From Nitrospirota bacterium (GTDB lineage: Bacteria; Nitrospirota_A; Leptospirillia; Leptospirillales; Leptospirillaceae): a stretch of DNA of 7,397 bases. The stretch lies in assembly GCA_021795275.1 (NCBI GenBank), contig JAJYPO010000109.1, positions 1-7,397 on the forward strand, written 5' to 3'. The stretch's first letter is position 1. Each line of letters opens with the position of its first letter. Positions 6,727 through 7,397 of the stretch are shown one piece after another. The notes beneath the pieces are model-generated. The model worked only from the letters and a program-made list of their open reading frames with translations. It made no database searches and was not told where the DNA came from. Both the position numbers and the translations under genes were made by a program.

Positions 6727-6762
6727 GAGCGCCAGACCTGGTGATCGCCAGGTTTGGCGCTC
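6727..6762. terminator. Strong hairpin after the export gene, probable transcription terminator
   Basis: GAGCGCCAGACCTGG (6727-6741) pairs with CCAGGTTTGGCGCTC (6748-6762) across a six-base loop TGATCG. The stem is 15 bp with a single G-U pair, 58 bases after the stop of the export gene. No T tract follows on the + strand, so it is not a classical intrinsic terminator. It may act with Rho, protect the mRNA 3' end, or be part of a mobile element boundary. Its position at the end of the operon and before a broken transposase makes termination the simplest reading. Confidence 0.5.
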
Positions 6763-6861
6763 TCAAACACATTCCTGATTAGTACGATTGTTCAGCCAGA
6801 CCCCGATGCTCCGCCAGCAAAAGGTGCATGCTGTGTTTTCGCCTTTATTCGGAGGACTCCC

Positions 6862-7397
6862 ATGCCAATGAATCGTGTTCAACTCCAGTCAGGCCTGTCG
6901 CCACCAGACATCGCTCATCTCCGGCACTCTGTTCCAAAGCACACATCTGCCCCTGACCCTCTGGTTTCTGGCGATCGACCTGATCAGTCAGGCAAAAACG
7001 GGCTTGTCTCCACTGACGTTGAAGCGGGCCTTGGGTGTCAGCTACCCTACCGCCTGGCGGATGCATCACAAACTCATGCAAGGCAGGGCGTGGTTCGGAA
7101 AACAAGGTTCCCTTCGTCGCGGCAGTCTCTCTCGATGACCATGAACACCCTTTATAGATCAAACTGACGGTGGTCCCCGGCTTTACGCACAAGGCCATTG
7201 TGGATTGGGACAAAACCCAACTCAGCCCTGGCTGCTCCGTGCTTTCCGACGGTCTCGCCTGTTTCACAGGGGTGATTGAAGCGGGCTGTCATCATCAAGG
7301 GATGGTGGCCGCTGGACGAAAGCCCAGGGAGTTGCCGGATTTCTTTTGGATCAACACCATTCTGGGCAACCTCAAGACCAGCCTCTCCGGGGCCTAC
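6862..7397 (+). pseudogene. IS1595-family (ISXO2-like) transposase, internally deleted, continues past the right edge
   Basis: The gene starts at ATG 6862 or 6868, after GGAGGA at 6851-6856, reading MNRVQLQSG in frame 1. At about 6885 the match jumps to frame 2: ACRHQTSLISGTLF, THLPLTLWFLAIDLISQAKT and GVSYPTAWRMHHKLMQ. At about 7080 it jumps to frame 3: KAGRGSENKVPFVAAVSLDD, HEHPL, a TAG at 7155-7157 where family members have a tyrosine codon, then IKLTVVPGFTHKAIVDW, LSDGLACF (Asp at 7248-7250) and FFWINTILGNLKTSLSGAY at the window edge. Compared with my memory of full-length ISXO2-like transposases (about 300 residues), the zinc-ribbon region after the start is missing, and so is the block holding the first catalytic aspartate (normally a DDAYLGG-type motif). 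The protein cannot be active. Members of this family move by cut-and-paste with short inverted repeats. I could not place the left repeat. Confidence 0.85.

Noticed and set aside
1..7397. CRISPR array, tRNA or rRNA genes
   Set aside because: I saw no regularly spaced direct repeats, no cloverleaf-like segment with a T-arm motif, and no rRNA-like sequence.

Overview
The window looks like part of an accessory exopolysaccharide (EPS) locus from a GC-rich, Gram-negative-type bacterium. An outer-membrane polysaccharide export protein and a Wzy/WaaL-type membrane protein support that reading. The style of the proteins and the mix of insertion sequences remind me of acidophilic Nitrospirota such as Leptospirillum. 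That is an impression from memory, not something the sequence proves. All convincing genes are on the + strand.

Layout: positions 2-211 are the 3' end of a transposase, probably IS1380 family, cut by the window edge. Positions 212 to about 946 hold no gene I can defend. Positions 947-1364 appear to be a shattered glycosyltransferase gene, read in two frames with stops, whose last codons run into the start of the next gene. Positions 1364-2944 encode a multi-pass O-antigen ligase/polymerase-like protein. Positions 2998-4503 encode a NodB-type polysaccharide deacetylase with an unusual N-terminal half that resembles the first lobe of a GT4 glycosyltransferase. Positions 4500-4688 encode a 62-residue unknown protein joined by ATGA overlaps to the genes on both sides. 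Positions 4685-5473 encode a second, divergent NodB deacetylase. Positions 5478-5764 hold a short leader-like ORF and a 76-residue unknown ORF, both weak. Positions 5814-6668 encode a Wza-like export protein. A 15-bp hairpin at 6727-6762 closes the operon. Positions 6862-7397 are a broken IS1595 (ISXO2-like) transposase that has lost two internal blocks and runs off the right edge.

Inferred joint function: the Wzy/WaaL-like protein polymerises or transfers lipid-linked repeat units, the two deacetylases remove N- or O-acetyl groups from the glycan, and the Wza-like protein forms the exit route across the outer membrane. Short gaps and overlapping stop/start codons suggest one transcript from about 1364 to 6668. 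No chain-length regulator, flippase, initiating transferase or intact glycosyltransferase is in the window, so the rest of the pathway must lie elsewhere or be lost. The broken glycosyltransferase and the IS remnants on both sides suggest a locus being remodelled or decaying.

I did not find a clearly new biological system. The most unusual items are the GT-lobe/deacetylase fusion and the 62-residue gene between the two deacetylases.
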